A DNA stretch of 29,995 nucleotides from an uncultured Oscillospiraceae bacterium (GTDB lineage: Bacteria; Bacillota; Clostridia; Oscillospirales; Ruminococcaceae): contig CAJTQM010000007.1 of the NCBI GenBank assembly GCA_910578255.1, positions 1 through 29,995 of the forward strand, read 5' to 3'. Each line of letters opens with the position of its first letter. Position 1 is the first letter of the stretch. Of this stretch, positions 7,135 to 14,408 are shown piece after piece. The notes beneath the pieces are model-generated. The model made no database searches and was not told the origin of the DNA. It saw only the letters and a program-made list of their open reading frames with translations. The translations under genes and the position numbers were made by a program.

Positions 7135-8571
7135 ATGGCCAAAAGACGGATTACCAAAAGATGGCTTTTTAACAGCTTTGGGATCATTCTGCTCATTTTG
7201 ATTGCCATTGAAATTCTCTCGGCCTATGGGTTTAAAAGCTATTATTACAGCGGCGTCCGGCAAACAGTGGCCTCCCGGGCGGATCTGGTCGACGGTCTGT
7301 TAAAAAAATACGCGCAGGATGCTTCTACCGATTATGCGACCGAGGTACGGGGGCTCATTGAAAATTTCGAGGACAAGGATAAAATGGAGATTATGGCGTT
7401 GGACGTGGAAGGCGATATCCTGCTTTCCTCCAGCGGCTTTGAGGTGACCCGAACGCTGTATATGCCGGATTTTCAGCAGGCGCTGGAGTCGGAAAACGGG
7501 GAAGGGTATTTCCAGGGGACGCTGTACGGTGAAAATATCCTTGCGTTGACCAGAATTTTCAGGGTCAGCGATGAGGAGATTTTCGCCATCCGCTATGTCA
7601 CTTCTTTGGCACGGGTGGACCAGCAGATCATCTCCCTTGTGGCGGTCATCACGGTTTTCGGCATGGCGATCATCTTTTTTGTGGTGCTTTCCAGCAGTTA
7701 TTTTATCAATTCCATTGTGGTCCCGTTGGGCAAGGTGGGGCAGACTGCCCGAAAAATTGCCCAGGGGGATTTTAACATCCGGCTGGAAAAAGAAAACGAC
7801 GACGAAATTGGTGAACTTTGCGAAGTGATCAATTATATGGCCGGGGAACTTTCCAAAGCAGAGCAGCTGAAAAACGACTTTATTTCTTCGGTTTCTCACG
7901 AACTGCGAACGCCGCTTACCGCCATTAAAGGGTGGGCGGAAACGCTGTCCGGTGAGGAAATGCCGGATAAACAGACCATGCACAAGGGCATGGCGGTCAT
8001 CGGGAAGGAAACCGAGAGGCTTTCCGGTATGGTGGAGGAACTGCTGGACTTCTCCCGGATCCAAAGCGGCCGGATGGCAATGGTGATGGACCGGATGGAC
8101 CTGGTGGCGGAGTTGGACGACGCGGTGCTTATGTTCGGCCAGCGCGCCGCCCGGGAAAAAATCCACCTTCGGTATGAGGAGCCGGAGGAGTTGATCGTTG
8201 TCATGGGGGACCACAACCGGCTCAAGCAGGTATTTGTCAATATCTTAGACAATGCCTTAAAGCATACCGCTGCCGGCGGCGAGGTTTCCATATGCGTACA
8301 GCATACCGGCGAGACCGCGTCGGTGGTGATCGCGGATACCGGTGAGGGAATCAAGCCGGAGGATCTGCCCCAGGTGAAGACCAAATTTTATAAAGGGGAT
8401 TCCACCAAGCGCGGTTCCGGCATCGGTCTTGCAGTGGCCGATGAAATTGTGAACCGGCATGGCGGCAGTCTAACAATCGAAAGTGTGTATCAAAAAGGGA
8501 CGACCGTTACCATCCTGTTGCCGCTGGCGGGAAAACGGGTGGAGGCGGAAATTACAGAAGCAGAAAGGTAA
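7135..8571 (+). CDS. Membrane sensor histidine kinase (HAMP-HisKA-HATPase)
   Basis: 478 residues from ATG 7135; GGGGGAGG lies 4 nt upstream, and the TTG just before it is too close to the ribosome binding site. TM1 (about 14-34) and TM2 (about 166-188) flank an extracytoplasmic sensor domain of about 130 residues. A HAMP domain (about 190-243) precedes the HisKA domain with phospho-acceptor His255 in SSVSHELRTP. The ATPase domain shows the N box (HNRLKQVFVNILDNALKHT), ADTGEGI, and GSGIGLAVADEIVNRHGG. The architecture is that of PhoR/ResE/WalK-like kinases without a PAS domain. It should phosphorylate the response regulator encoded just upstream. The signal is unknown; the neighbouring lipoprotein suggests an envelope signal. 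Confidence 0.95.
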   Translation: MAKRRITKRWLFNSFGIILLILIAIEILSAYGFKSYYYSGVRQTVASRADLVDGLLKKYAQDASTDYATEVRGLIENFEDKDKMEIMALDVEGDILLSSSGFEVTRTLYMPDFQQALESENGEGYFQGTLYGENILALTRIFRVSDEEIFAIRYVTSLARVDQQIISLVAVITVFGMAIIFFVVLSSSYFINSIVVPLGKVGQTARKIAQGDFNIRLEKENDDEIGELCEVINYMAGELSKAEQLKNDFISSVSHELRTPLTAIKGWAETLSGEEMPDKQTMHKGMAVIGKETERLSGMVEELLDFSRIQSGRMAMVMDRMDLVAELDDAVLMFGQRAAREKIHLRYEEPEELIVVMGDHNRLKQVFVNILDNALKHTAAGGEVSICVQHTGETASVVIADTGEGIKPEDLPQVKTKFYKGDSTKRGSGIGLAVADEIVNRHGGSLTIESVYQKGTTVTILLPLAGKRVEAEITEAER

Positions 8572-8577
8572 AGGATC

Positions 8578-9501
8578 ATGAACAAACAGCATAGAACATC
8601 GATTGGCGGACAGGCGGTGATTGAGGGAATTATGATGCGCGGCCCGGAAAAAACCGCTCTTGCGGTCCGGGTTCCGGACGGCAGCGTCGACCTGGAGACA
8701 TGGGACAATCAAAAGGTGACGGCCTGGTATAAAAAGACGCCGTTTGTCCGGGGGATTTTCAATTTCGTGGACACGATGCGGCTGGGCTACCGGTGCCTGA
8801 TGAAATCGGCGGAAAAGTCTGCCTATGACGAGGGGGAGCCGGACAAGCTGGATTTGTGGCTCAACCGGCACTTTGGGGAAAAGGGCACAGCGGTTCTCAC
8901 CGGCTTTGCCTCGGTCATCGCGGTTGTCGCGGCGCTTTTTCTGTTTATGGCGCTTCCGACCTTTGCCGTTCGATGGCTTAATACGCTGATCCCGCTGGGC
9001 GTGTTTTCCAGCCTGGTTGAAGGGCTTATCAAAATCGCGATTCTGGTAGGCTATATGGCGGCGGTCAGCCGGATGAAGGATATCCATCGGATGTTCCAGT
9101 ATCATGGGGCCGAGCATAAAACCATTTTCTGTTACGAGGCGGGGGAAGAATTGACGGTGGAAAACGTGCGAAAGCAAAAGCGCTTTCATCCCCGCTGCGG
9201 CACAAGCTTTTTATTGATTGTGGTGATCGTCAGCGTGCTGGTCACCTCTTTTGTCACCTGGCAAAGTCCTTGGCTTCGGGTGGCGCTGAAAATCCTGTTG
9301 CTGCCGGTGGTGGTGGGGATTTCCTACGAGATCATTAAGCTGGCCGGTCGATACACCAACCTCTGCACCCGAATCATCTCCGCGCCGGGCATGTGGCTAC
9401 AGCATCTGACAACCCAGGAGCCGGATGACGGGATGATCGAGGTGGCGATTGCCTCCCTTAAGCCAGTGCTCCCTTCGGTGGAAGGAAGCGACCGCTGGTG
9501 A
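8578..9501 (+). CDS. DUF1385 (YqhQ-like) membrane protein
   Basis: 307 residues; ATG 8578 is 6 nt after the kinase stop, with an AAAGG-type ribosome binding site inside the kinase 3' end. The family signature is plain: IGGQAVIEGIMMRGP near the N-terminus (about 9-23), FVRGIFNFVDTM, and QYHGAEHKTIFCYE (about 174-187) with the conserved His/Glu/His residues, followed by RFHPRCGTSFLL. About four membrane segments are expected (107-131, 138-163, 212-232 and 238-260). The family is widespread in Firmicutes and commonly sits beside prmC and prfA; its biochemical role is not settled to my knowledge, and the conserved His/Glu residues hint at metal binding. Its stop codon overlaps the prmC start. Confidence 0.93.
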   Translation: MNKQHRTSIGGQAVIEGIMMRGPEKTALAVRVPDGSVDLETWDNQKVTAWYKKTPFVRGIFNFVDTMRLGYRCLMKSAEKSAYDEGEPDKLDLWLNRHFGEKGTAVLTGFASVIAVVAALFLFMALPTFAVRWLNTLIPLGVFSSLVEGLIKIAILVGYMAAVSRMKDIHRMFQYHGAEHKTIFCYEAGEELTVENVRKQKRFHPRCGTSFLLIVVIVSVLVTSFVTWQSPWLRVALKILLLPVVVGISYEIIKLAGRYTNLCTRIISAPGMWLQHLTTQEPDDGMIEVAIASLKPVLPSVEGSDRW

Positions 9502-10346
9502 ACGGGGTAAAAGACTGCTATTCCCTCTGGCTGGACCGTCTGCGCCGTGCGGGGGTGGAATCGGCCGGCTTTGAGTTGGATCTGCTTTTGGAAACGGTTT
9601 GCTCCATTTCTAAAAAAGAACGGCTGCTTTCTCCAAAACAGGCGTTGACTCCGGAACAGACGGAACAAATGGAACGGCTTCTCTCCCGGCGGGAAGCGGG
9701 CGAACCCCTTCAGTATCTGCTGGGCTGGTGGGAGTTTTATGGCCGCTGTTTTCGGGTGGGACCGGGCGTCCTGATCCCTCGGCCGGACACGGAAAGACTA
9801 GTGGAATGGGCACTGGAGGAATTGGAGCGCGTTCCGTCGCCAAAGGTGGCGGATTTATGCGCCGGAAGCGGCTGTATCGGTCTGACCGTCGCTTGCGAGC
9901 GGCCGGACGCCCAGGTCTTTTTGCTGGAAGTTTCTCCCCAGGCGGCGGCATACTGTGACGAAAACAGGAAAATCTGGGCGCCTGGCTGTACTCTTTTCCA
10001 GACGGATGTCTTAAAGGGAACGCAGGGACTGACCGGGCTGGACGCGGTGCTTTCCAACCCGCCTTATATTCCGTCGGCGGACCTTTCGTCCCTGGGGCGG
10101 GAGGTAAAACACGAACCCCAACTGGCGCTGGACGGCGCGGCGGACGGGCTTTGTTTTTACCGTGAGATCCCGCCGCTTTGGAAAGACGCGCTCAAGCCCG
10201 GCGGTCTTCTGGCCTTTGAAATCGGCTTCGATCAGGCGCAAGCGGTCTGCGCTCTGTTAGAAAACGCCGGTTTGGAAAAAATCCGGGTGGAAAAGGATTA
10301 TGGGGGAAACAATCGGGTGGCGTTGGCCCGAAAGCCCTTACGGTGA
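9498..10346 (+). CDS. prmC: Peptide chain release factor N5-glutamine methyltransferase PrmC
   Basis: 282 residues from GTG 9498, whose bases overlap the preceding TGA, so translational coupling is likely. PrmC methylates the Gln of the GGQ motif in release factors RF1/RF2, using S-adenosylmethionine. The N-terminal helical domain (about 1-80) binds the release factor; LIPRPDTERLVEWAL, the SAM-binding DLCAGSGCIGLTVAC (119-133) and the catalytic NPPY (187-190) with the LSSLGREVKHEPQLALDG continuation are all present. The length is normal. In many Clostridia prfA lies next to this gene, but here a strong terminator follows and prfA is absent from the window. Confidence 0.96.
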   Translation: MNGVKDCYSLWLDRLRRAGVESAGFELDLLLETVCSISKKERLLSPKQALTPEQTEQMERLLSRREAGEPLQYLLGWWEFYGRCFRVGPGVLIPRPDTERLVEWALEELERVPSPKVADLCAGSGCIGLTVACERPDAQVFLLEVSPQAAAYCDENRKIWAPGCTLFQTDVLKGTQGLTGLDAVLSNPPYIPSADLSSLGREVKHEPQLALDGAADGLCFYREIPPLWKDALKPGGLLAFEIGFDQAQAVCALLENAGLEKIRVEKDYGGNNRVALARKPLR

Positions 10347-10366
10347 CCGCCTGAATGAAGATAAAA

Positions 10367-10411
10367 GCCCTTTTGCCGAGCGTTTTTCGTCCCGGCAAAA
10401 GGGCCTTTTTT
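10367..10411. terminator. Strong bidirectional terminator between convergent operons
   Basis: GCCCTTTTGCCG (10367-10378) and CGGCAAAAGGGC (10393-10404) form a perfect 12-bp stem around a 14-nt loop, followed by TTTTTT (10406-10411) on the plus strand. On the minus strand the stem is followed by TTTT (10366-10363). It can end both the prmC operon and the convergent membrane protein gene. Confidence 0.93.
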
Positions 10412-10428
10412 GGCGTGGAAAAACTTTT

Positions 10429-11082
10429 TTACCGCGGGTCCTTGAGGTTCAGTTCATAAAAGTCCAGAAAAATTCGCATGGCCGGACCGGCCTTCCCCTT
10501 TTTGTAATAGCGCCAAACGGAAAACAGGATAAACAGCGATCCGACCAAGCAGACGATCATATCCTGCATGGTGTCGTTCACGCCGGTAGTCAGCACATGC
10601 TGTGGGTCGGAATGGAAGATAAAATTCATGGAATATTCCCATACCTCCCACAACAGTCCGACGGTGCAGGCGAAGGATACAGCAAAGTACCCGGCGAAAA
10701 TCCCGTCTTCCGGAAGGATTGTGCGGTCTTTTTTCATCAGATAGTAGAAGATAACCCCCAAAAGGCCGAACACGACACCGGAAAGGGTATGGACAAACTT
10801 ATCGTAGAAAAGCCAACGCCCGTATCCGCGAAAGGCGATGCCGATGACAAAGGCCAAAAAGCTAAAGACGTTTACCGTCAGAGAAACCAGATGGGCCGGC
10901 TTTAAGCGGGTCACTTTCCAGAACAAAGGCGGGATGAGCAGGAATAAAGGCGACAGCAAAGACAGTCCCATATAATAGGGGGTCGAATGCAGAAAGCTGT
11001 CCGCAATCCCCCAGACGCACACCAGCAGATACAGGACCATAAAGCCCCGGTTGATTTTTTTGTAGCGTTCATTTTTGTTCAT
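10429..11082 (-). CDS. Small polytopic membrane protein (DUF2238/YjdF-like)
   Basis: 217 residues from ATG 11082-11080, with AGGAGG 6 nt upstream; an in-frame start 21 nt further out lies before that site. About six hydrophobic segments are visible. The segment FYDKFVHTLSGVVFGLLG and the later VNDTMQDMIVCLVGSLF match the DKxxH and DTxxD signatures I associate with DUF2238/YjdF-type membrane proteins, and ACTVGLLWEVWEYSMNFIF fits the conserved Glu-rich helix between them. The conserved Asp, His and Glu residues could face a common site, but no activity is known to me. It is a single gene between two terminators, with no strong promoter hexamers found upstream. Confidence 0.78.
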   Translation of the reverse strand: MNKNERYKKINRGFMVLYLLVCVWGIADSFLHSTPYYMGLSLLSPLFLLIPPLFWKVTRLKPAHLVSLTVNVFSFLAFVIGIAFRGYGRWLFYDKFVHTLSGVVFGLLGVIFYYLMKKDRTILPEDGIFAGYFAVSFACTVGLLWEVWEYSMNFIFHSDPQHVLTTGVNDTMQDMIVCLVGSLFILFSVWRYYKKGKAGPAMRIFLDFYELNLKDPR

Positions 11083-11185
11083 AGCGATCCTCCTAAAACA
11101 CAAAAACCCGTTTGCTGCGTCCTCCTTTATTTGGCAAGAAACACTCCTATTTTAACACAGAAAGAAGAAAAAAGCCACCTCTGCC

Positions 11186-11218
11186 AAAAAGAAGAACGCA
11201 GGTGAAAAACCTGCGTTC
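11186..11218 (-). terminator. Terminator of the copA-csoR operon
   Basis: GAACGCAGGT (11194-11203), loop GAAAA and ACCTGCGTTC (11209-11218) form a perfect 10-bp stem. On the minus strand it is followed by TTC and TTTTT (11190-11186). It lies 28 nt beyond the csoR stop. Confidence 0.85.
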
Positions 11219-11245
11219 AGAAAAACGATTGTAAGACCCAAAAGT

Positions 11246-11506
11246 CTACAAAAGCTTGGCGATCACCGTCTCGATTTCCCGCAGCTTTTTGGCGGCGTCG
11301 TTTTGGTCCACCGCCTCTTTGACGCAGTGCTCCAAATGGGCCTGGAGTACCTCGGCATTGGCTTTTTTTAGCACCGACTGCGCCGCCATAATCTGATTGG
11401 AGATGTCGATGCAGTAGCGGTTCTCGTCAATCATTTTTAAAATTCCGTCGATTTGCCCTCGGGCAGTTTTTAAAAGGCGGGCCACCTTCTGCTTATCCGC
11501 CGTCAT
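11246..11506 (-). CDS. csoR: CsoR-type copper-sensing repressor
   Basis: 86 residues, all helical, the usual size of the CsoR/RcnR family. The ARGQIDGILKMIDENRYCIDI segment is the family signature. The Cu(I) ligands are in place: Cys32, His57 and Cys61 (spacing HxxxC as in Bacillus and Mycobacterium CsoR). Copper binding should release the protein from its operator and so induce copA. The start is 1 nt after the copA stop codon and its ribosome binding site (GAGGTG) lies inside copA, so translation is coupled. A matching operator dyad lies in the copA promoter (14106-14120). Other family branches sense nickel, formaldehyde or persulfide; the ligand set and the copA partner argue for copper. 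Confidence 0.93.
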   Translation of the reverse strand: MTADKQKVARLLKTARGQIDGILKMIDENRYCIDISNQIMAAQSVLKKANAEVLQAHLEHCVKEAVDQNDAAKKLREIETVIAKLL

Positions 11507-11507
11507 G

Positions 11508-11714
11508 CTACAGCACCTCGACGACGGTGTATCCCGCGTCGGTCACGGCCTTTACCAGGATTTCGTCCGCGATTTCGGCGTCCATGGTCAGATAAGCCGC
11601 CTTATCCTCTAAAGAGACCTCGGCTGAGACGCCGTCGATGGCGTTGAGCACCTGGGAAACACGTCCGGTGCAGTGAGAGCACATCATACCGTCGATTTTT
11701 AATGTTTTTTTCAT
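11508..11714 (-). CDS. Candidate internally initiated CopZ-like copper chaperone (in frame with the copA 3' end)
   Basis: 68 residues in the copA reading frame, starting at an internal ATG (11714-11712). AGGAG (11727-11723 read on the minus strand) lies 8 nt upstream, an ideal ribosome binding site that is not needed for the fusion protein. A nearby ATG at 11720 is only 2 nt from it. The product would be a free heavy-metal-associated domain with MMCSHC and the length of a typical CopZ (about 69 residues), ending in AGYTVVEVL. CopZ proteins hand Cu(I) to CopA and to CsoR. This is either a recent fusion of adjacent copA and copZ genes that kept the old start, or a dual-product gene. Expression of the short form is inferred from the ribosome binding site alone. 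Confidence 0.5.
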   Translation of the reverse strand: MKKTLKIDGMMCSHCTGRVSQVLNAIDGVSAEVSLEDKAAYLTMDAEIADEILVKAVTDAGYTVVEVL

Positions 11715-14063
11715 GGTCATTTCTCCTTTTTCGTTGTTGGATTTTGGTTTTTCCATTGGTTTTTCTAAAACGGGCTGCGCCGTATTCTGGCGGCTGCGGT
11801 GCGGTTTAAAAAAACGCAGGCGCAGCGCGTTGGAGACAACACAGACCGAACTTAAACTCATGGCCGCCGCGGCGAACATGGGGTCCAGCTTCCAGCCCCA
11901 GATAGAGAAGAAAACGCCGGCGGCGATGGGAATGCCGATGGTATTATACAAAAAGGCCCAGAACAGATTCTCCTTCACGTTTCGAATCACCGCCCGGCTT
12001 AAATGGATGGCGGTGACCGCATCCAGCAGATCGTTTTTCATCAGCACGATGTCCGCCGCCTCCAGCGCGATGTCGGTGCCGGCGCCGATGGCGATGCCCA
12101 CGTCGGCGCGGGCCAGGGCCGGCGCGTCGTTGATGCCGTCGCCCACCATGGCGACCTTTTTGCCGTTTTGCTGTAGCTGGCGGATTTTCTGCTCCTTATC
12201 CTGCGGAAGTACCTGGGCGATCACCTGGGAAACGCCCAGCTGGCGGCCGATAGCGTCGGCGGTGCGCTGATTGTCGCCGGTGAGCATCACCACCTCGAGC
12301 CCCAGCTGCTTCATTTCGTCGATGGCCTGTGCGCTGGTGGGCTTTGCCACGTCTGCCACCGCGATGATCCCCAAAAGCGTCTGCCCTTTTGCAAAATACA
12401 GCGGCGTTTTTCCCTCCTCGGCCAGATGGCTGGCCACCGCGTCCATTCCCTTCAGCGAAACGTCGTTTTGCCCCATCAGCCGTTCATTGCCGGCCAGGTA
12501 GGATTCCCCCTCTAAGAGGGCCGAAAGGCCCAGCCCCGAAAGCGCCTGAAAGCCGGAGGAGGATAAAAGCGCGATCCCCCGGTCCTTGGCGGAGGAGACG
12601 ATGGCCTGCGCCAGCGGATGCTCGGAAAGGGTCTCCAACGAGGCGGCGATCTGCAAAAGCCGCGTTTCGTCTATCCCGGCGGCGGGATAGATTCCGGTCA
12701 GTCTCGGCCGCCCTTCGGTGACGGTGCCGGTTTTGTCCAGCACCACGGTATTGACCGTATGGGCGGTTTCCAACGCTTCGGCGGATTTGATTAAGATGCC
12801 GTTTTCCGCGCCCTTGCCGGTGCCGACCATAATCGCCACCGGAGTGGCCAGTCCCAGCGCGCAGGGGCAGGAGATAACCAGTACCGCGATGCCGATGGAA
12901 AGGGCAAAGGAAAAGCTTTGCCCCAGCAAAAGCCAGACCGCGGCGGCCAGAACCGCAATCCCCATGACAACCGGCACAAAGACCCCCGCGACCTTATCCG
13001 CCAGCTTGGAGATGGGCGCCTTGGAGGCGCTTGCCTCTTCCATCAAGGCGATGATCTGAGATAAGGTGGTGTCGTCGCCGATTTTGGTGGCCCGAAACCG
13101 AAACGCGCCGGATTTGTTGATGGTGGCGGCGGTGACCGAATCTCCCGCCGATTTTTCCACCGGAATGCTTTCCCCGGTAATGGCCGATTCATCCACAAAG
13201 GAACTGCCCTCTAAAATCACCCCGTCCACCGGGATACTTTGCCCGGGGCGGACGACCACCGTGTCGCCAACCGCGACCTGCTCCACCGGGATCTGTATTT
13301 CCTGACCGTCCCGCAGAACGGTGGCGGATTTGGGCGCCAGATCCATCAGCCGGGTGATGGCCTCGGAGGTTTTGCCTTTGGATTTTGTCTCCAGGTATTT
13401 TCCCAGGGTGATGAGGGTCAGAATCATGGAAGCGCCTTCGAAGTACAGATCCATGGCGTACTGCCGGACCCGATCCAGATCGCCGTGGCCAAAGCCATAG
13501 CCTATCTGGTAGATGGCGAAAATCCCGTACAGAATCGAGGCGGAAGAGCCGATGGCGACCAGCGAGTCCATATTGGGGGAACCGCGAAACAGCGTTTTAA
13601 AACCCACCTGAAAATAGGAGCGGTTTAAATAGGCCACCGGCAGGGTCAAAAGCAGCTGGGTAAACGCGAAGGTCAGGGCGTTTTCGGTCCCGTGGAAAAA
13701 ATGCGGGATGGGCAGCCCCATCATATGCCCCATGGACAGGTAAAAAAGCGGAATCAAAAAGCAAAAAGATAAAATCAGACGCCGCTTCATTTGTTTGACG
13801 GCGTCTGCCGGCGAGGATGCCGGCGCCGCTGCCGCTGCCGCCGGCGCCCCCTTCTGGGGCAGGGAGGCCCCATATCCGCTTTGTTCCACCGCCCGGATGA
13901 TTTTGGCCGGATCGGTCCGGCTTTCGTCATAAACTACCTGCATGCTGTTGGTCAAAAGGCTGACTTCCACCGACTGAACACCTTCGGTTTTCGCCACGCT
14001 TTTTTCCACATGGGCCGAACAGGCGGAACAGGTCATGCCGGATACATTGAATTTTTGTTTCAT
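11508..14063 (-). CDS. copA: Copper-exporting P1B-type ATPase CopA with C-terminal fused CopZ-like domain
   Basis: 851 residues from ATG 14063-14061, where the first metal-binding domain begins; AAAGGAG lies 12 nt upstream, a long spacing. Order: N-terminal heavy-metal-associated domain with MTCSAC (Cys12, Cys15), an Ala/Pro linker (about 72-86), membrane pairs, actuator domain with TGES (296-299), the CPC transport motif (399-401) in the sixth membrane segment, the DKTGT phosphorylation site (443-447), SEHPLAQA, GDGINDAPALA, and two last membrane segments. It pumps Cu(I) out at the cost of ATP. Unusually, after a Lys/Pro/Asn-rich linker there is a second complete metal-binding domain (784-851) with MMCSHC. 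That tail is the size of a free CopZ chaperone and carries its own internal start signals. Confidence 0.95.
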   Translation of the reverse strand: MKQKFNVSGMTCSACSAHVEKSVAKTEGVQSVEVSLLTNSMQVVYDESRTDPAKIIRAVEQSGYGASLPQKGAPAAAAAAPASSPADAVKQMKRRLILSFCFLIPLFYLSMGHMMGLPIPHFFHGTENALTFAFTQLLLTLPVAYLNRSYFQVGFKTLFRGSPNMDSLVAIGSSASILYGIFAIYQIGYGFGHGDLDRVRQYAMDLYFEGASMILTLITLGKYLETKSKGKTSEAITRLMDLAPKSATVLRDGQEIQIPVEQVAVGDTVVVRPGQSIPVDGVILEGSSFVDESAITGESIPVEKSAGDSVTAATINKSGAFRFRATKIGDDTTLSQIIALMEEASASKAPISKLADKVAGVFVPVVMGIAVLAAAVWLLLGQSFSFALSIGIAVLVISCPCALGLATPVAIMVGTGKGAENGILIKSAEALETAHTVNTVVLDKTGTVTEGRPRLTGIYPAAGIDETRLLQIAASLETLSEHPLAQAIVSSAKDRGIALLSSSGFQALSGLGLSALLEGESYLAGNERLMGQNDVSLKGMDAVASHLAEEGKTPLYFAKGQTLLGIIAVADVAKPTSAQAIDEMKQLGLEVVMLTGDNQRTADAIGRQLGVSQVIAQVLPQDKEQKIRQLQQNGKKVAMVGDGINDAPALARADVGIAIGAGTDIALEAADIVLMKNDLLDAVTAIHLSRAVIRNVKENLFWAFLYNTIGIPIAAGVFFSIWGWKLDPMFAAAAMSLSSVCVVSNALRLRFFKPHRSRQNTAQPVLEKPMEKPKSNNEKGEMTMKKTLKIDGMMCSHCTGRVSQVLNAIDGVSAEVSLEDKAAYLTMDAEIADEILVKAVTDAGYTVVEVL

Positions 14064-14105
14064 TGGAACACAATACTCCTTTCTGGAGAGATGAAAACAG
14101 TATAT

Positions 14106-14120
14106 CACCCCTGGGGGGTG
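14106..14120. promoter_or_regulatory. Candidate CsoR operator at the copA promoter
   Basis: CACCCC (14106-14111) and GGGGTG (14115-14120) form an inverted repeat with a 3-nt spacer, within ATAT-rich flanks. This G/C-tract dyad resembles known CsoR sites. It lies just downstream of the -10 box, over the expected transcription start. Confidence 0.65.
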
Positions 14121-14127
14121 CAGAGAT

Positions 14128-14156
14128 ATGGTAACGCTTTTTACCGGTTTTGTCAA
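14128..14156 (-). promoter_or_regulatory. SigA-type promoter of copA-csoR
   Basis: On the minus strand a perfect TTGACA (14156-14151), a 17-nt spacer and TACCAT (14133-14128) precede the CsoR-like dyad. A TATACT is also present further down, on the far side of the dyad, but it has no good -35. Confidence 0.65.
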
Positions 14157-14255
14157 GCTAAAAAAAGGAAATTTCACGGCCGGGGTCCAAAACGCATAGG
14201 CAAAAATTTTTGGCGGCGCTTTGTGCGTATTAGAAAGTTTTCTGTGAATCCTTCC

Positions 14256-14283
14256 TTGCTTTTGCGCTTTTTTGTGCTATACT
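14256..14283 (+). promoter_or_regulatory. SigA-type promoter of the aminotransferase-trpS operon
   Basis: TTGCTT (14256-14261), a 16-nt spacer and TATACT (14278-14283). The leader of about 120 nt before ATG 14409 shows no T-box specifier or antiterminator signature. Confidence 0.55.
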
Positions 14284-14408
14284 AAAGACTATTATGAACC
14301 GCGCCTTGGCAAAAATAAAAGCGTTTTGCCGCAAAAGGCTGGGAATAGATGGCGGGAAGGATCTGTTGGCAGGGCTTTTACCCGTCCAGAAAAGGGGAGG
14401 AACCATTG

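Noticed and set aside
9498..10428. prfA or rpmE next to prmC
   Set aside because: The usual neighbours are absent: prmC is followed by a terminator and a convergent gene, and DUF1385 is preceded by the kinase gene.
11713..12270. Long plus-strand open frames opposite copA (11713-13628)
   Set aside because: They are antisense shadows of a strongly conserved P-type ATPase with high GC at third positions.
14284..14408. T-box riboswitch ahead of the aminotransferase-trpS operon
   Set aside because: I looked for the AGGGTGG antiterminator signature and a Trp specifier loop and found neither.
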